A program made the position numbers and the translations under genes. Below, one piece after another: positions 18,415 through 27,966 of a DNA stretch of 64,000 bases (positions are counted from its first letter, which is position 1; each line of letters starts with the position of its first letter). Location: assembly GCF_018271975.1 (NCBI RefSeq), contig NZ_JAGUCN010000001.1, positions 1 through 64,000 of the forward strand, given 5' to 3'. Below the pieces are notes generated by a model. That model searched no databases. It saw nothing but the letters and a program-made list of their open reading frames with translations, and was not told the DNA's origin. Source of the stretch: Carboxylicivirga mesophila. GTDB lineage: Bacteria; Bacteroidota; Bacteroidia; Bacteroidales; Marinilabiliaceae.

Positions 18415-19264
18415 GATCCCTATTTTTGTATGTCACGTTATCTATCAATCTTATCTCACCGGCAAAAACAGCAATACAACCAACAATGTAGTTACTCTTT
18501 TCCCAGTTGTCAACAGGCTGCAGCGTATACCCATCTACTATTTCAAAGTACTCAACTTCCAGTCCTTCGGTCGCATTAATGGTTTCTTCCACCTGTTTTT
18601 TGACCTTTTCTACCGATAAATCAGGGGCAAAGTTACAAGATTCGAATAAAGTACGGGCAATGGCAGGTGCATTTTTTCGTTGCTTATCAGTGAGTAGCAT
18701 GTTACGCGAGCTCATGGCCAGTCCATCTGCTTCACGAACAATGTCGCAAGGTACTATCTTAACTGGCAACTTTAGCTGTTTCGTCATCTCGGTTATAATA
18801 GCGAGCTGCTGAAAATCTTTCAGACCAAAAAAGGCTTTATCGGGCTTTACCATGTCAAACAAGCGACTCACTACCTGGGCCACGCCGTTAAAGTGACCTG
18901 GTCTGTAGCGTCCTTCCATCACAGTTTCGAGACTACCAAAGTTAAATTGCCTGGAATCTTCTTCGGGATAAACCTCCTCAACGGAAGGGGCAAAAACAAT
19001 ATCGCATTTGACAGAGGATAGTGCCTCAAGGTCGGTATTTAAGTCTCGTGGGTAGCGATCAAGATCTTTTGCGTTGTTAAACTGCGTTGGGTTAACAAAA
19101 ATACTTACTACCACTATATCGGACTTTGATGCCGCATGTTCCACTAATGATAAGTGGCCATCGTGCAAGGCCCCCATCGTGGGTACAAAGCCAATACTTT
19201 TGTTTCCCTGTTTGTGGTTTTCAAGCAGAGCCTGAAGAGCAGTAACTGTATGAACTACTTGCAT
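18404..19264 (-). CDS. panC: Pantothenate synthetase (pantoate-beta-alanine ligase)
   Basis: The 286-residue enzyme condenses pantoate with beta-alanine using ATP. The HIGH-like motif is in [14 protein letters not shown] (about 28-41), with FVNPTQF (about 57-63), [15 protein letters not shown] (about 120-134) and the KMSKS-like region GLAMSSRN (about 183-190). It is first in a panC-panD unit and divergent from the glycogen-synthase-like gene at 19519. The same arrangement is common in Bacteroidota (family knowledge). Confidence 0.97.
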   Translation of the reverse strand: MQVVHTVTALQALLENHKQGNKSIGFVPTMGALHDGHLSLVEHAASKSDIVVVSIFVNPTQFNNAKDLDRYPRDLNTDLEALSSVKCDIVFAPSVEEVYPEEDSRQFNFGSLETVMEGRYRPGHFNGVAQVVSRLFDMVKPDKAFFGLKDFQQLAIITEMTKQLKLPVKIVPCDIVREADGLAMSSRNMLLTDKQRKNAPAIARTLFESCNFAPDLSVEKVKKQVEETINATEGLEVEYFEIVDGYTLQPVDNWEKSNYIVGCIAVFAGEIRLIDNVTYKNRDHEC

Positions 19265-19456
19265 GCTTTATGTATTTAATTGACACACAGGTTAATGTTT
19301 GCATTTTGTCATGGTGTCTGAAAATAGCTCGGCAAAGTAATAAAATACTTATCACATTTGGTTCACGAAATCTTAAAAACCTTGTTAAAATATGCTTTTT
19401 CGTAAGATAAAAGTTTGGTTTGAGGCCCTATATCGCTATGCGTGCAAGGGTTTTAA

Positions 19457-19487
19457 TTTGTTACGTGGTTTATTTTTCGTACTTTTG
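19457..19487 (+). promoter_or_regulatory. Bacteroidota-type promoter for the glycogen-synthase-like gene
   Basis: TTTG at 19457-19460, a 19-nt spacer and TACTTTTG at 19480-19487 exactly fit the Bacteroidota sigma-70 consensus (-33 TTTG, -7 TAnnTTTG). The start codon is 31 bp downstream at 19519. Confidence 0.8.
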
Positions 19488-19518
19488 CATTTGCTAAAAA
19501 TATTCTACCAGTATAATA

Positions 19519-20325
19519 ATGGAAAAAGCAAAAGTCTTATTCATCTCTCAAGAAATAACACCTTACTTACCTGAGACAGAAATGTCAAAAATAGGTCGTT
19601 ATTTACCACAAGGCATTCAGGAATTAGGTAAAGAAATCAGAACATTCATGCCACGCTTTGGCTGCATTAATGAGCGTCGCAATCAATTGCACGAAGTCAT
19701 CAGGCTTTCGGGGATGAACCTTATTATAGACGACACCGACCACCCTTTGATTATTAAAGTTGCTTCAATTCAGGCCGCACGTATGCAGGTTTACTTTATC
19801 GATAATGAAGACTATTTTCAGCGTAAAGCCACTCTGGTTGATGAAAATGGGGCTGAGTTTGAGGATAACGATGAAAGAACCATCTTTTTTGCACGTGGAG
19901 TGCTAGAAACCACTAAAAAACTCAGATGGGCACCTGATGTAGTTCATTGTAATGGCTGGTTTACAGCTCTTGCGCCGTTGTACATTAAAAAAGCCATGAA
20001 TGAAGATCCGCATTTTGCCAATTCAAAGGTGGTTTATACAGTTTATAATGATGATTTTACTAGTCTCTGGAGCGAAAACTTTAAGGAGAAGCTTAAGTTG
20101 GATGGAGTGGAAGATAGCGACTTAGAGGTGATGGCGGCCAATGATTATGTGAACCTTACCAAACTGGCCATCTCAATGTCTGATGGTGTTATTCAGGGAA
20201 GTGAAACTATCAATCCTGAAATTAGTGAGTTTATTAAGCAATCGGGTAAGCCATTTTTAGGATATCACGATGAAGAAAGCTATGTTAGCGCCTACAATGG
20301 TTTTTATGACTCATTGCTTGACTAA
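19519..20325 (+). CDS. Glycogen/starch synthase-like protein, N-terminal GT5 domain only
   Basis: The 268-residue protein matches only the N-terminal Rossmann half of GT5 glycogen synthases (EITPYLP at 14-20, DVVHCNGWFTALAPLYIK at about 141-158). The GlgA nucleotide-sugar motif KTGG is not conserved: the aligned segment reads SKIGRYLPQGI. The entire C-terminal half, which carries the donor site, is missing. A complete synthase needs about 470 residues, so catalysis as a classical synthase is doubtful. Homologous short forms occur next to panC and DUF4270 genes in the phylum, as here, so this is not a recent truncation. A DUF4270 gene follows closely. Confidence 0.8.
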   Translation: MEKAKVLFISQEITPYLPETEMSKIGRYLPQGIQELGKEIRTFMPRFGCINERRNQLHEVIRLSGMNLIIDDTDHPLIIKVASIQAARMQVYFIDNEDYFQRKATLVDENGAEFEDNDERTIFFARGVLETTKKLRWAPDVVHCNGWFTALAPLYIKKAMNEDPHFANSKVVYTVYNDDFTSLWSENFKEKLKLDGVEDSDLEVMAANDYVNLTKLAISMSDGVIQGSETINPEISEFIKQSGKPFLGYHDEESYVSAYNGFYDSLLD

Positions 20326-20337
20326 TTAATGACATTT

Positions 20338-22065
20338 ATGAAGAACTACTCTTTACGAAAGATATTTTCTATTGCAGGCCAATCATTAGCTATTGGCCTT
20401 CTTTCTTTATCGGTAGGTTGTAAAGACGAACCGGCACGTTTAACAGGCGATGTATTGCCCGACGGCGAAAAAATAAAAGGCCTCGTGTATGATGAGCATG
20501 AAATTGGTACCCGAAATATTAAAAGAGAAAGCGTACGTACAAGTGATGCTACATTTGGCATTATTGGTAAGTTCGACGATCCGGTTTTTGGAAGTTCTGA
20601 AGCTGCCTTTTTAACCGATTTCTCCATTGGTAAGCGGGTAGCTTTCTCCATTAAATATATTGATGGAGATGACGAGCAGCGAGATACCGTTTTATATCAG
20701 TTCAACAACAATAACGATGTTGATTTTCCTAATGATACATGGGAAGTGGATAGTCTTGTGTTGAACCTGCAATACCAGTTTAACAACTGGTATGGGGAAA
20801 TGAAACAAGCTCAAACGGTTAATATCTATGAATTAACTGGTAGTTTAGGAACGGTTGGTAAAGAGTATTTCAGTGACCATAATGTAGATGGGATGTACGA
20901 TATCAACCCGATAGCCTCAAAAGCAGTCTATCCAAACAGTGAGGTGCCTGATAGTATGCGTTCTGTCTATTTTAAAAATGACCTGTATGCGAAACCAGAT
21001 AGCTTATGGAATTATCCACAGTACCTGTGGGACAATGATAAGGTTAAGGCTTCGAAAGATAGCTCATGGTTGGATTCAGATTTTAACGGCAACACAACTA
21101 AAACAAAGAGCTGGGGTTTTAAATTGCGTGATGACGTAAGAGACAGGTTCTTTGAAATGTCGGAAAGTGAATTGAAGTCAACAGCAGCATTTAAGGGTGT
21201 GTTTAGTGGAGTGTATGTGGCTCTGGCTGACATACAAGATGGGGGAAGTGGAGGAGATGGCTGGTTGGCTAAAATGAACCTGTTGAGTTCTTCGTCAATA
21301 GCTTCTAATCTAACATTGCACTTGTCAAGAGATTATAAATACCTGAATTCAGATTCAGTTATCAGCGATACCACAAGTACCTATATCTACACATTCCCTA
21401 TCAACCTTGAGAACGTAAGATTTAATACCTATAAGCATGAGCTGGAGACTGCCAATATTGATACAACAGATGCTACACCAGATAGAGTGTATATCCAAGG
21501 TATGGCAGGTAGTTATATGCGCATGCAACTGCCTGATGAAGTTATTAACTGGGTGGATTCGATTGGCGATCCGGCCAATGCAGATCCTTCGAAGGAGTTA
21601 GATTACCGCCTGGTTTCCAATATTGAGTTCTTAATGGAAATTGACACGGTTTCTTCCAATATGGATTATTATCCGGCACCGTCGAAGCTCCAAATAAAAT
21701 GGCTTAATGAGAAAGGAGAACTTGAAGATCCTATCTATCCAATTGAAATCAACGGTAACAATATATCAATACCTGTTTTTGGGCGCGATATTGATGGTGA
21801 TGGAAGTCCGGAAGGTGTTGGTGAACGTGTGGTGCGTTACAGCAAGGAAGGGCGCCCGGAGTATGTATACCGATTTATTATGAGAGCCGAATACTTCAAC
21901 TATATTATGAGGGAAGAAGACGGAGCCGGATTAAACGAGAAACAGTTCTTTGTAGGCCCGGAAAGCACAACCTCTAACTTCCAGCGAGTTGTTTTATTTG
22001 GAGGAGCCAATGAAAGCAGGCCGCTGAAGATGAATATTAAGTATTTCTTATACAGACCACGATAA
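20338..22065 (+). CDS. DUF4270 family lipoprotein
   Basis: Two in-frame ATGs exist (20329 and 20338). The second is chosen because it gives a compact signal MKNYSLRKIF ending LSVGC28. The roughly 575-residue protein matches DUF4270, a Bacteroidota-specific family of surface or periplasmic lipoproteins of unknown function, with conserved blocks LPDGEKIKGLVYDE near the N-terminus and DPVFGSSEAAFLTDF. It follows the glycogen-synthase-like gene with almost no gap, so the two are co-transcribed. A clear terminator follows. Confidence 0.88.
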   Translation: MKNYSLRKIFSIAGQSLAIGLLSLSVGCKDEPARLTGDVLPDGEKIKGLVYDEHEIGTRNIKRESVRTSDATFGIIGKFDDPVFGSSEAAFLTDFSIGKRVAFSIKYIDGDDEQRDTVLYQFNNNNDVDFPNDTWEVDSLVLNLQYQFNNWYGEMKQAQTVNIYELTGSLGTVGKEYFSDHNVDGMYDINPIASKAVYPNSEVPDSMRSVYFKNDLYAKPDSLWNYPQYLWDNDKVKASKDSSWLDSDFNGNTTKTKSWGFKLRDDVRDRFFEMSESELKSTAAFKGVFSGVYVALADIQDGGSGGDGWLAKMNLLSSSSIASNLTLHLSRDYKYLNSDSVISDTTSTYIYTFPINLENVRFNTYKHELETANIDTTDATPDRVYIQGMAGSYMRMQLPDEVINWVDSIGDPANADPSKELDYRLVSNIEFLMEIDTVSSNMDYYPAPSKLQIKWLNEKGELEDPIYPIEINGNNISIPVFGRDIDGDGSPEGVGERVVRYSKEGRPEYVYRFIMRAEYFNYIMREEDGAGLNEKQFFVGPESTTSNFQRVVLFGGANESRPLKMNIKYFLYRPR

Positions 22066-22087
22066 GTAATAGTTGCAAGATATAATG

Positions 22088-22114
22088 AGAGGGTGCTTAT
22101 AGCATCCTCTTTTT
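22088..22114 (+). terminator. Terminator downstream of the DUF4270 gene
   Basis: AGAGGGTGC at 22088-22096 pairs with GCATCCTCT at 22102-22110 (one G-U pair), followed by TTTT. Confidence 0.88.
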
Positions 22115-22316
22115 GTTTATATAAGAATATAAAAGCTTGTCTGTGTTTTCGTAAGCGAAAGGGCTTGCCATTGTCAGGCGAGGCCTTTCTAAACCTTTAT
22201 ATTGATTAGCTGAGTTTACGATTTTATTATGTTTGGCTTTCTTTTCATTCCTGCCTTGCTTCGTAATAGAATTGTTTCATACATTCGCTTTGTAAAGTTA
22301 CTTCACTACTGAGAGA

Positions 22317-24305
22317 ATGAGCATATACCGGCCTTTGTCAAAACAAGAAATTAACATCCTTGAGCAACGTAATTGTTTTTGTTCTGATTGGAGCAAGGTG
22401 CTTGTTGATAATGGATTTGATTCTGTTACTGTCAGAAATGTGTCTTTCTCCGGAGATGTTCGATTGGGTTCATTCAAAAGAACGTTTACATTCGCGGGAG
22501 GAGTTCAGAAACAAGCTGGTATCTCCAACGCTACCATCCATAATTGCATCATTGAATCTGATGCCTACATTAATCAGGTAAAGAACCACATTGCCAATTA
22601 CCATATTCACTCTAATGTTGTTATCGAAAACGTTGATTCAATCATTACTGAGGGTGATAGCTGCTTTGGTAATGGCGTTCAGGTATCAGCTTTAAACGAA
22701 GCCGGCGGGCGTGAAATAGCCATTTATAACGAGCTGTCTGCGCATACTGCCTATATTATGGCTATGTACAGGCATCAGCCTGTTGTTATTGAGAGGCTGC
22801 AAAAGCTGATAGATGCATACAAAGCTGGCATATGCCGTTCAAAGGGTACAATTGAGGAGGGTGCACACCTTATTAATTGTCGTACCATAATAGATACCAA
22901 CATTGGTGCATATGCACGTGTTGAAGGTATATACCGTTTGAGTAACGGAACAATTAACAGCTCAGTTGATGCACCCAGTTATTTTGGACCTGGTGTTATA
23001 GCTGAAGATTTTATTGCAGCTTCAGGTTGTCGTGTAAGTGACAGTGCACTTATTTCGAAATGTTTCGTTGGCCAGGGCTGCGAGCTGGGAAAGCACTACT
23101 CTGCAGAGAATTCAGTGTTCTTTGCCAATTGCCAGGGATTTCATGGTGAAGCTTGTTCGGTGTTTGCTGGACCATACACCGTAACCCATCATAAATCAAC
23201 ACTGTTGATTGCGGGGTATTTTTCGTTTATGAATGCCGGCAGTGGTTCTAACCAAAGTAACCACATGTATAAATTGGGTCCTATTCATCAGGGAGTGGTT
23301 GAACGAGGTTCTAAAACTACCAGTGATTCTTACCTGTTATGGCCAGCTCATATTGGTGCATTTTCTTTGGTGATGGGGCGTCATTACCGTAATCCGGATA
23401 CATCACAGCTTCCATTTTCTTACTTAATAGAGAATAAAGATGAAAGTATACTGGCACCGGGAGTTAACCTGCGCAGTGTTGGTACAATAAGAGATGCCCG
23501 CAAATGGCCCAAGAGGGATAAGCGGACTGATAAAAAACTATTGGATTTTATCAATTTCAATTTGCTTAGTCCCTTTACCATTCAAAAAATGATTAATGGT
23601 AAAAAGGTTTTGAAAGCTTTAATCACTTCATCGGGGCAAACTTCAGACTATTACATGTATAATAGTGTGAAGATTACGAATACTTCGCTAAGGCGTGGGA
23701 TTCAGTTGTATAACACCGGGATTGTAAAGTTTTTAGGGAATGCGCTTATAAAAAAGCTGGAAGATGTTATCTTTGAATCGTTAAATGAATTAAGGAGTGG
23801 CCTTTCGAAAACTTCCGATTATGGAGATGGGGAGTGGATAGATATGGCTGGTTTGTTAGTTCCCAAAGAAAGGGTGATGACCCTTTTAAATGATTTACAA
23901 AAAGATAACATATCCAATTTGGAGGAGCTGAATGAGCGATATGCTATGTTACACGATAACTATTTTGATTATGCGTGGACATGGTGTTTGAAAGTCTTCA
24001 AAGAGGAGTTTGACATTGATTTCCAGACAGCGGAAATAGATCAGATACTCAACTTTGTTGACAACTGGAAAAAATGTGTTATTGATTTGGATAATATGGT
24101 GTATGCCGATGCCCACAAGGAGTTTACATTAAACAACCAGACCGGCTTTGGCATTGATGGCTCGGAAGAAACCCGCATAATGGATTTTGAACAGGTGCGT
24201 GGTGAATTTGAGAAACACCCTTCGGTGCAAGACATCAGTAATCATATCAGGGAAAAAAGCAGACTGGCTGAAGAACTGAAAGAAAGGCTTATCCTCTTGA
24301 AGTAG
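22317..24305 (+). CDS. DUF4954 family protein with left-handed beta-helix
   Basis: The 662-residue cytosolic protein (no signal peptide) matches DUF4954. Its central part (about 45-330) has degenerate hexapeptide-type repeats (ATIHNCIIESDAYIN, AHLINCRTIIDTNIGAYARVEG) expected to form a left-handed parallel beta-helix, as in acyltransferases and nucleotidyltransferases acting on sugar nucleotides. A helical C-terminal region (about 490-662) follows. No established reaction is known to me. It lies directly upstream of nagB (24-bp gap) and 1 kb from glmS, pointing to amino-sugar metabolism. Confidence 0.82.
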   Translation: MSIYRPLSKQEINILEQRNCFCSDWSKVLVDNGFDSVTVRNVSFSGDVRLGSFKRTFTFAGGVQKQAGISNATIHNCIIESDAYINQVKNHIANYHIHSNVVIENVDSIITEGDSCFGNGVQVSALNEAGGREIAIYNELSAHTAYIMAMYRHQPVVIERLQKLIDAYKAGICRSKGTIEEGAHLINCRTIIDTNIGAYARVEGIYRLSNGTINSSVDAPSYFGPGVIAEDFIAASGCRVSDSALISKCFVGQGCELGKHYSAENSVFFANCQGFHGEACSVFAGPYTVTHHKSTLLIAGYFSFMNAGSGSNQSNHMYKLGPIHQGVVERGSKTTSDSYLLWPAHIGAFSLVMGRHYRNPDTSQLPFSYLIENKDESILAPGVNLRSVGTIRDARKWPKRDKRTDKKLLDFINFNLLSPFTIQKMINGKKVLKALITSSGQTSDYYMYNSVKITNTSLRRGIQLYNTGIVKFLGNALIKKLEDVIFESLNELRSGLSKTSDYGDGEWIDMAGLLVPKERVMTLLNDLQKDNISNLEELNERYAMLHDNYFDYAWTWCLKVFKEEFDIDFQTAEIDQILNFVDNWKKCVIDLDNMVYADAHKEFTLNNQTGFGIDGSEETRIMDFEQVRGEFEKHPSVQDISNHIREKSRLAEELKERLILLK

Positions 24306-24329
24306 AGAATAAACCTTAAATAGATTACT

Positions 24330-25136
24330 ATGCGATTAATTATTGAGCCGGATTATCAGCAGGCATCTGCATGGACTGCAAGTTACATTGCACAAAAAAT
24401 CAATCAACACAAAGGTGATAAGCCTTTTGTTCTTGGATTGCCAACGGGCTCGTCTCCATTGGGGACATACAAAGAACTTATCAGACTGAACAAGGAAGGA
24501 AAAGTATCTTTTCAGAATGTGGTAACTTTTAACATGGATGAGTACCGCGAAATTCCCCGTGAGCATCCTCAGAGCTATTACACATTTATGTGGGATAACT
24601 TTTTTAGCCATATTGATATAAAGCCTGAAAATACGAATCTGTTAGACGGACAGGCAGAAAACGCAGAGGCAGAATGCCAGCGTTACGAAAATAAAATTAA
24701 GGAGATGGGCGGCATCGATCTGTTTATGGGCGGTATTGGTCCTGATGGTCACCTGGCTTTTAATGAGCCGGCGTCGTCATTAAGCTCAAGAACAAGGGTT
24801 AAAACGTTAACCTATGATACCATTTTAGCAAATTCACGCTTTTTTGATAACGATCCAAACAAAGTGCCAAAAACCGCCTTGACAGTTGGTGTGGGTACAG
24901 TGCTTGATTCGAAAGAGGTGCTGATTATTGTAAATGGTCATAACAAAGCAAGAGCTTTGCAACATGCTGTAGAAGAGGGAGTCAATCATATGTGGACTAT
25001 CAGTGCTTTACAGATGCATCCGAAAGGAGTAATTGTTTGTGATGAGGCTGCAACCTATGAACTTAAGGTTGGAACCTACAATTATTTCAAGGATATCGAA
25101 AAAGACAATTTAGCACCTGAAAGCTTGTGGACATAA
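24330..25136 (+). CDS. nagB: Glucosamine-6-phosphate deaminase
   Basis: The 268-residue enzyme converts glucosamine 6-phosphate to fructose 6-phosphate plus ammonia. Motifs: [12 protein letters not shown] (about 40-51, phosphate binding), [18 protein letters not shown] (about 68-85, catalytic Asp) and [14 protein letters not shown] (about 136-149, catalytic His). Length matches hexameric NagB. It opposes GlmS, encoded just downstream, so both directions of the GlcN6P/Fru6P step are encoded together. A terminator separates the two genes. Confidence 0.97.
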   Translation: MRLIIEPDYQQASAWTASYIAQKINQHKGDKPFVLGLPTGSSPLGTYKELIRLNKEGKVSFQNVVTFNMDEYREIPREHPQSYYTFMWDNFFSHIDIKPENTNLLDGQAENAEAECQRYENKIKEMGGIDLFMGGIGPDGHLAFNEPASSLSSRTRVKTLTYDTILANSRFFDNDPNKVPKTALTVGVGTVLDSKEVLIIVNGHNKARALQHAVEEGVNHMWTISALQMHPKGVIVCDEAATYELKVGTYNYFKDIEKDNLAPESLWT

Positions 25137-25168
25137 GAAACAAGTCATAACAATATCACATCTGTTTG

Positions 25169-25200
25169 AAGAGGAATCCTATAGGTTTCCTCTTTTTTTT
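25169..25200 (+). terminator. Terminator downstream of nagB
   Basis: AAGAGGAATCC at 25169-25179 pairs with GGTTTCCTCTT (one mismatch), followed by an eight-T run. Confidence 0.88.
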
Positions 25201-25245
25201 ATCTGCAGCTCAAAAACTGAATTTGATTGTTTATAAAATTGAAAG

Positions 25246-25266
25246 ATGCAGGTTTTGCACCTGCAT
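25246..25266 (+). promoter_or_regulatory. Perfect dyad in the glmS leader
   Basis: ATGCAGGT at 25246-25253 and ACCTGCAT at 25259-25266 form an 8-bp inverted repeat with a 5-nt spacer, 34 bp upstream of the glmS ATG. It could be an operator or an mRNA hairpin. No poly-T follows, so it is not a terminator. Confidence 0.5.
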
Positions 25267-25299
25267 GTGTTTGTTGGAGAAAGATATAAAGATTATACT

Positions 25300-27135
25300 A
25301 TGTGTGGAATTGTTGCATATGTTGGTGGCAGAACAGCTTACCCTATTATTGTTAAAGGCCTGCAGCGTCTCGAATACCGTGGATATGACTCGGCTGGTCT
25401 GGCTTTGATCAATAGCGAGGTAAACGTGTACAAATGTAAAGGTAAGGTGAAAGACCTTGAGAATCATGCCAAAGGAAAATCTATCTCAGGTTCTATTGGT
25501 ATGGGGCATACGCGTTGGGCTACTCATGGAGAGCCAAGTGATAACAATGCGCACCCGCACGTATCTCAAAATGGCAAATTCATCGTCGTACATAATGGGA
25601 TTATCGAAAATTATTCGCACCTTAAAAAGGAACTGGTTAGTCGTGGATATACTTTTCAGAGTGAAACTGATACAGAAGTGCTGGCTAATCTCATAGAAAA
25701 CATTTATATCAATAAAGAAGTGAATGCTGAAATGGCTGTCCGCCTGGCTTTAACAAAGGTTGTAGGAGCATACGGGTTGGTTATTACCTGTACCGATGAG
25801 AAGGACCAGTTGATTGCTGCGCGAAAAGGCAGCCCTTTGGTAATTGGTGTTGGCGATAATGAGTACTTTCTGGCATCTGATGCAACGCCAATCGTTGAAT
25901 ATACCGACCAGGTGATTTACATGAACGATGAGGAGGTGGCCATTATTCAAAAAGATAAACTGACCCTTAAAAGTATCCAGAATGATGCCCTCAAACCAAA
26001 AATTCAAAAGGTGGATCTCACCATTGATGAGATTGATAAGGGTAGTTTCGAGCATTTTATGCTTAAAGAAATATATGAACAGCCTATTTCCATTGAAGAC
26101 ACCTTCAGGGGCCGTATAGCCATGGATCATTCCAAGATATTTTTGGGAGGTATCAGTGATGTATTACCTCAACTATCTCAGGCACGGCGTATAATTATTG
26201 CGGCCTGTGGTACATCGTGGCACGCCGGTATTGTGGGTGAGTATTTGTTTGAGGAGTTTGCACGCATACCTGTAGAAGTCGAGTATGCCAGTGAATTCAG
26301 GTATCGCAATCCTATTATAAATGAGGATGATGTAATTATTGCTATCTCTCAAAGTGGAGAAACGGCAGATACGCTGGCGGCCATTAAAATGGCTAAGGAG
26401 CAGGGAGCTACCATACTAGGTATTTGTAATGTGGCAGGTTCATCCATTCCAAGAGAGACACATGCTGGTGTTTATACACACGCCGGTGTTGAAATAGGCG
26501 TTGCATCGACCAAAGCCTTTACCTCACAAGTAACAGTACTAACCATGATGGCGCTGCTGTTAGGAAAGACAAAAGGACACCTTAAAGATTCGGTGTACAA
26601 GGAATTAATTAATGAACTGACTCAGGTTCCTGATAAAATTAGAGCCATATTAAAAGCTGAAGCAGATATTGAGCAAATAGCTGATACATATAAGGATGCG
26701 AACAATGCGCTTTACCTTGGCCGAGGGTTTTTATTTCCGGTTGCCCTGGAAGGTGCTTTAAAATTGAAAGAGATTTCTTACATTCATGCCGAAGGATATC
26801 CTGCAGCCGAGATGAAGCATGGTCCTATTGCATTGATAGATGAAAACATGCCAGTTTTTGTTCTGGCGACCAAGGATAAGTCTTACGAGAAGATCGTGAG
26901 TAATATACAGGAAGTGAAAGCACGTAATGGTAAGGTCATAGCTATTGTAACAGAAGGAGATGAGGTGATTAGAAAGATGGCTGATCATGTAATTGAAGTA
27001 CCCGATTGTCACGAAGCTATTGCACCATTGCTTACATGTGTGCCACTTCAGTTTATTTCATACCATATTGCGGTTATGCGTGGCTGCAATGTGGATCAAC
27101 CACGTAACCTGGCTAAGTCAGTAACCGTGGAATAG
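25300..27135 (+). CDS. glmS: Glutamine-fructose-6-phosphate aminotransferase (isomerizing)
   Basis: The start at 25300 is required because Cys2 (MCGIVAYVGG) must become the N-terminal nucleophile. A longer in-frame ATG at 25246 lies in a dyad and would bury it. The 611-residue enzyme makes glucosamine 6-phosphate from fructose 6-phosphate and glutamine. It has a class II glutaminase domain (about 1-220, with RLEYRGYDSAGLA and HTRWATHG) and two SIS isomerase domains (about 285-420 and 455-600, with CGTSWHAG and SQSGETADT). The C-terminus NLAKSVTVE is conserved. It feeds peptidoglycan and LPS amino-sugar synthesis. Confidence 0.98.
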   Translation: MCGIVAYVGGRTAYPIIVKGLQRLEYRGYDSAGLALINSEVNVYKCKGKVKDLENHAKGKSISGSIGMGHTRWATHGEPSDNNAHPHVSQNGKFIVVHNGIIENYSHLKKELVSRGYTFQSETDTEVLANLIENIYINKEVNAEMAVRLALTKVVGAYGLVITCTDEKDQLIAARKGSPLVIGVGDNEYFLASDATPIVEYTDQVIYMNDEEVAIIQKDKLTLKSIQNDALKPKIQKVDLTIDEIDKGSFEHFMLKEIYEQPISIEDTFRGRIAMDHSKIFLGGISDVLPQLSQARRIIIAACGTSWHAGIVGEYLFEEFARIPVEVEYASEFRYRNPIINEDDVIIAISQSGETADTLAAIKMAKEQGATILGICNVAGSSIPRETHAGVYTHAGVEIGVASTKAFTSQVTVLTMMALLLGKTKGHLKDSVYKELINELTQVPDKIRAILKAEADIEQIADTYKDANNALYLGRGFLFPVALEGALKLKEISYIHAEGYPAAEMKHGPIALIDENMPVFVLATKDKSYEKIVSNIQEVKARNGKVIAIVTEGDEVIRKMADHVIEVPDCHEAIAPLLTCVPLQFISYHIAVMRGCNVDQPRNLAKSVTVE

Positions 27136-27207
27136 AGTTGCATTACTTCGTTGTCATTCGTTCATGAATGACATTCATTGTAATATTTTAAGGTTTATCT
27201 CTCAGTT

Positions 27208-27247
27208 AAAGCCCGTTTGAAACGTCATACGGGCTTTGCTTTTTATT
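27208..27247 (+). terminator. Terminator downstream of glmS
   Basis: AAAGCCCGT at 27208-27216 pairs perfectly with ACGGGCTTT at 27229-27237, followed by GCTTTTTATT. Confidence 0.85.
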
Positions 27248-27266
27248 AGCAAAGCTTAGCTTTTAT

Positions 27267-27274
27267 TATATTTG
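27267..27274 (+). promoter_or_regulatory. Putative -7 element upstream of the lipoprotein gene at 27301
   Basis: TATATTTG exactly matches the TAnnTTTG -7 consensus and lies 26 bp before the ATG. No well-spaced -33 TTTG was found. Confidence 0.5.
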
Positions 27275-27300
27275 GGTCATTAACTAAAATAACCCTGATA

Positions 27301-27966
27301 ATGAGAAGAATCTTAGTATTAAGCCTGTTGGTGGTTTTAGGCCTATCTGCTTGTGAAAAGGATGAAGTGAACTATCCGTATACTTACGTAAGTGATTTGG
27401 TTACTGATGGTACATTGCGCGTATTTACTGAAAAGGGTGAAGTACACGACCAAGAGGTAAAGGAGCGGTTTTATAAGGAGATACAAAAGGATATTGACTC
27501 TGAAGACGGAAATGGCACTAACGGAGAATTAGTAATTACATATCATAATGCTTCGGATATAACCATTGATGGATTTGGAGAAAGACATGACGGGAAAGCA
27601 TATAAAAAAGGCGATGTGCTGATTTGGGAGTACCCATATACGATGCAAACCTTTGATAGAGTTCCTTACTTGAGTTTAGAACCATTGAATTTTGAGGTCT
27701 TTCCTGCACATCCTGCTACCGGTTATTCTGAGATCATTAAATATAATCCATGCATCTTCGCGAAGGTAAAGAATGGAAAAGTTTATTTGCCAATGGTAAA
27801 CCGGATAGTTCTCAGTTATTACTTTAACAACAGTCAGCCAAATGTTTATATAACTCAGGATAATAATGTTTACGATTATTCTTTTCACGATCACCCCGAA
27901 TTTTATATGACTGAGAATGATACCCTGGTGATTTATGAATATGCTATTGAGATGATAAAACAATGA
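27301..27966 (+). CDS. Hypothetical lipoprotein
   Basis: I do not recognise the family. The 221-residue product has a clear lipoprotein signal (lipobox GLSAC18, followed by EKDE). The mature part is rich in Tyr and acidic residues, predicted mostly beta, with no catalytic motif. Its TGA overlaps the ATG of a GNAT acetyltransferase gene (ATGA), so the two are translationally coupled, although a functional link between a surface lipoprotein and a cytosolic enzyme is not obvious. Confidence 0.8.
   Translation: MRRILVLSLLVVLGLSACEKDEVNYPYTYVSDLVTDGTLRVFTEKGEVHDQEVKERFYKEIQKDIDSEDGNGTNGELVITYHNASDITIDGFGERHDGKAYKKGDVLIWEYPYTMQTFDRVPYLSLEPLNFEVFPAHPATGYSEIIKYNPCIFAKVKNGKVYLPMVNRIVLSYYFNNSQPNVYITQDNNVYDYSFHDHPEFYMTENDTLVIYEYAIEMIKQ

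Noticed and set aside
19392-19574. Small plus-strand frame overlapping the promoter before the glycogen-synthase-like gene
   Set aside because: It covers an exact -33/-7 promoter and runs into the real gene in another frame; composition is not coding-like.
25246-25299. Longer GlmS start
   Set aside because: It would add 18 residues before the Cys that must be N-terminal, and it lies inside a dyad.
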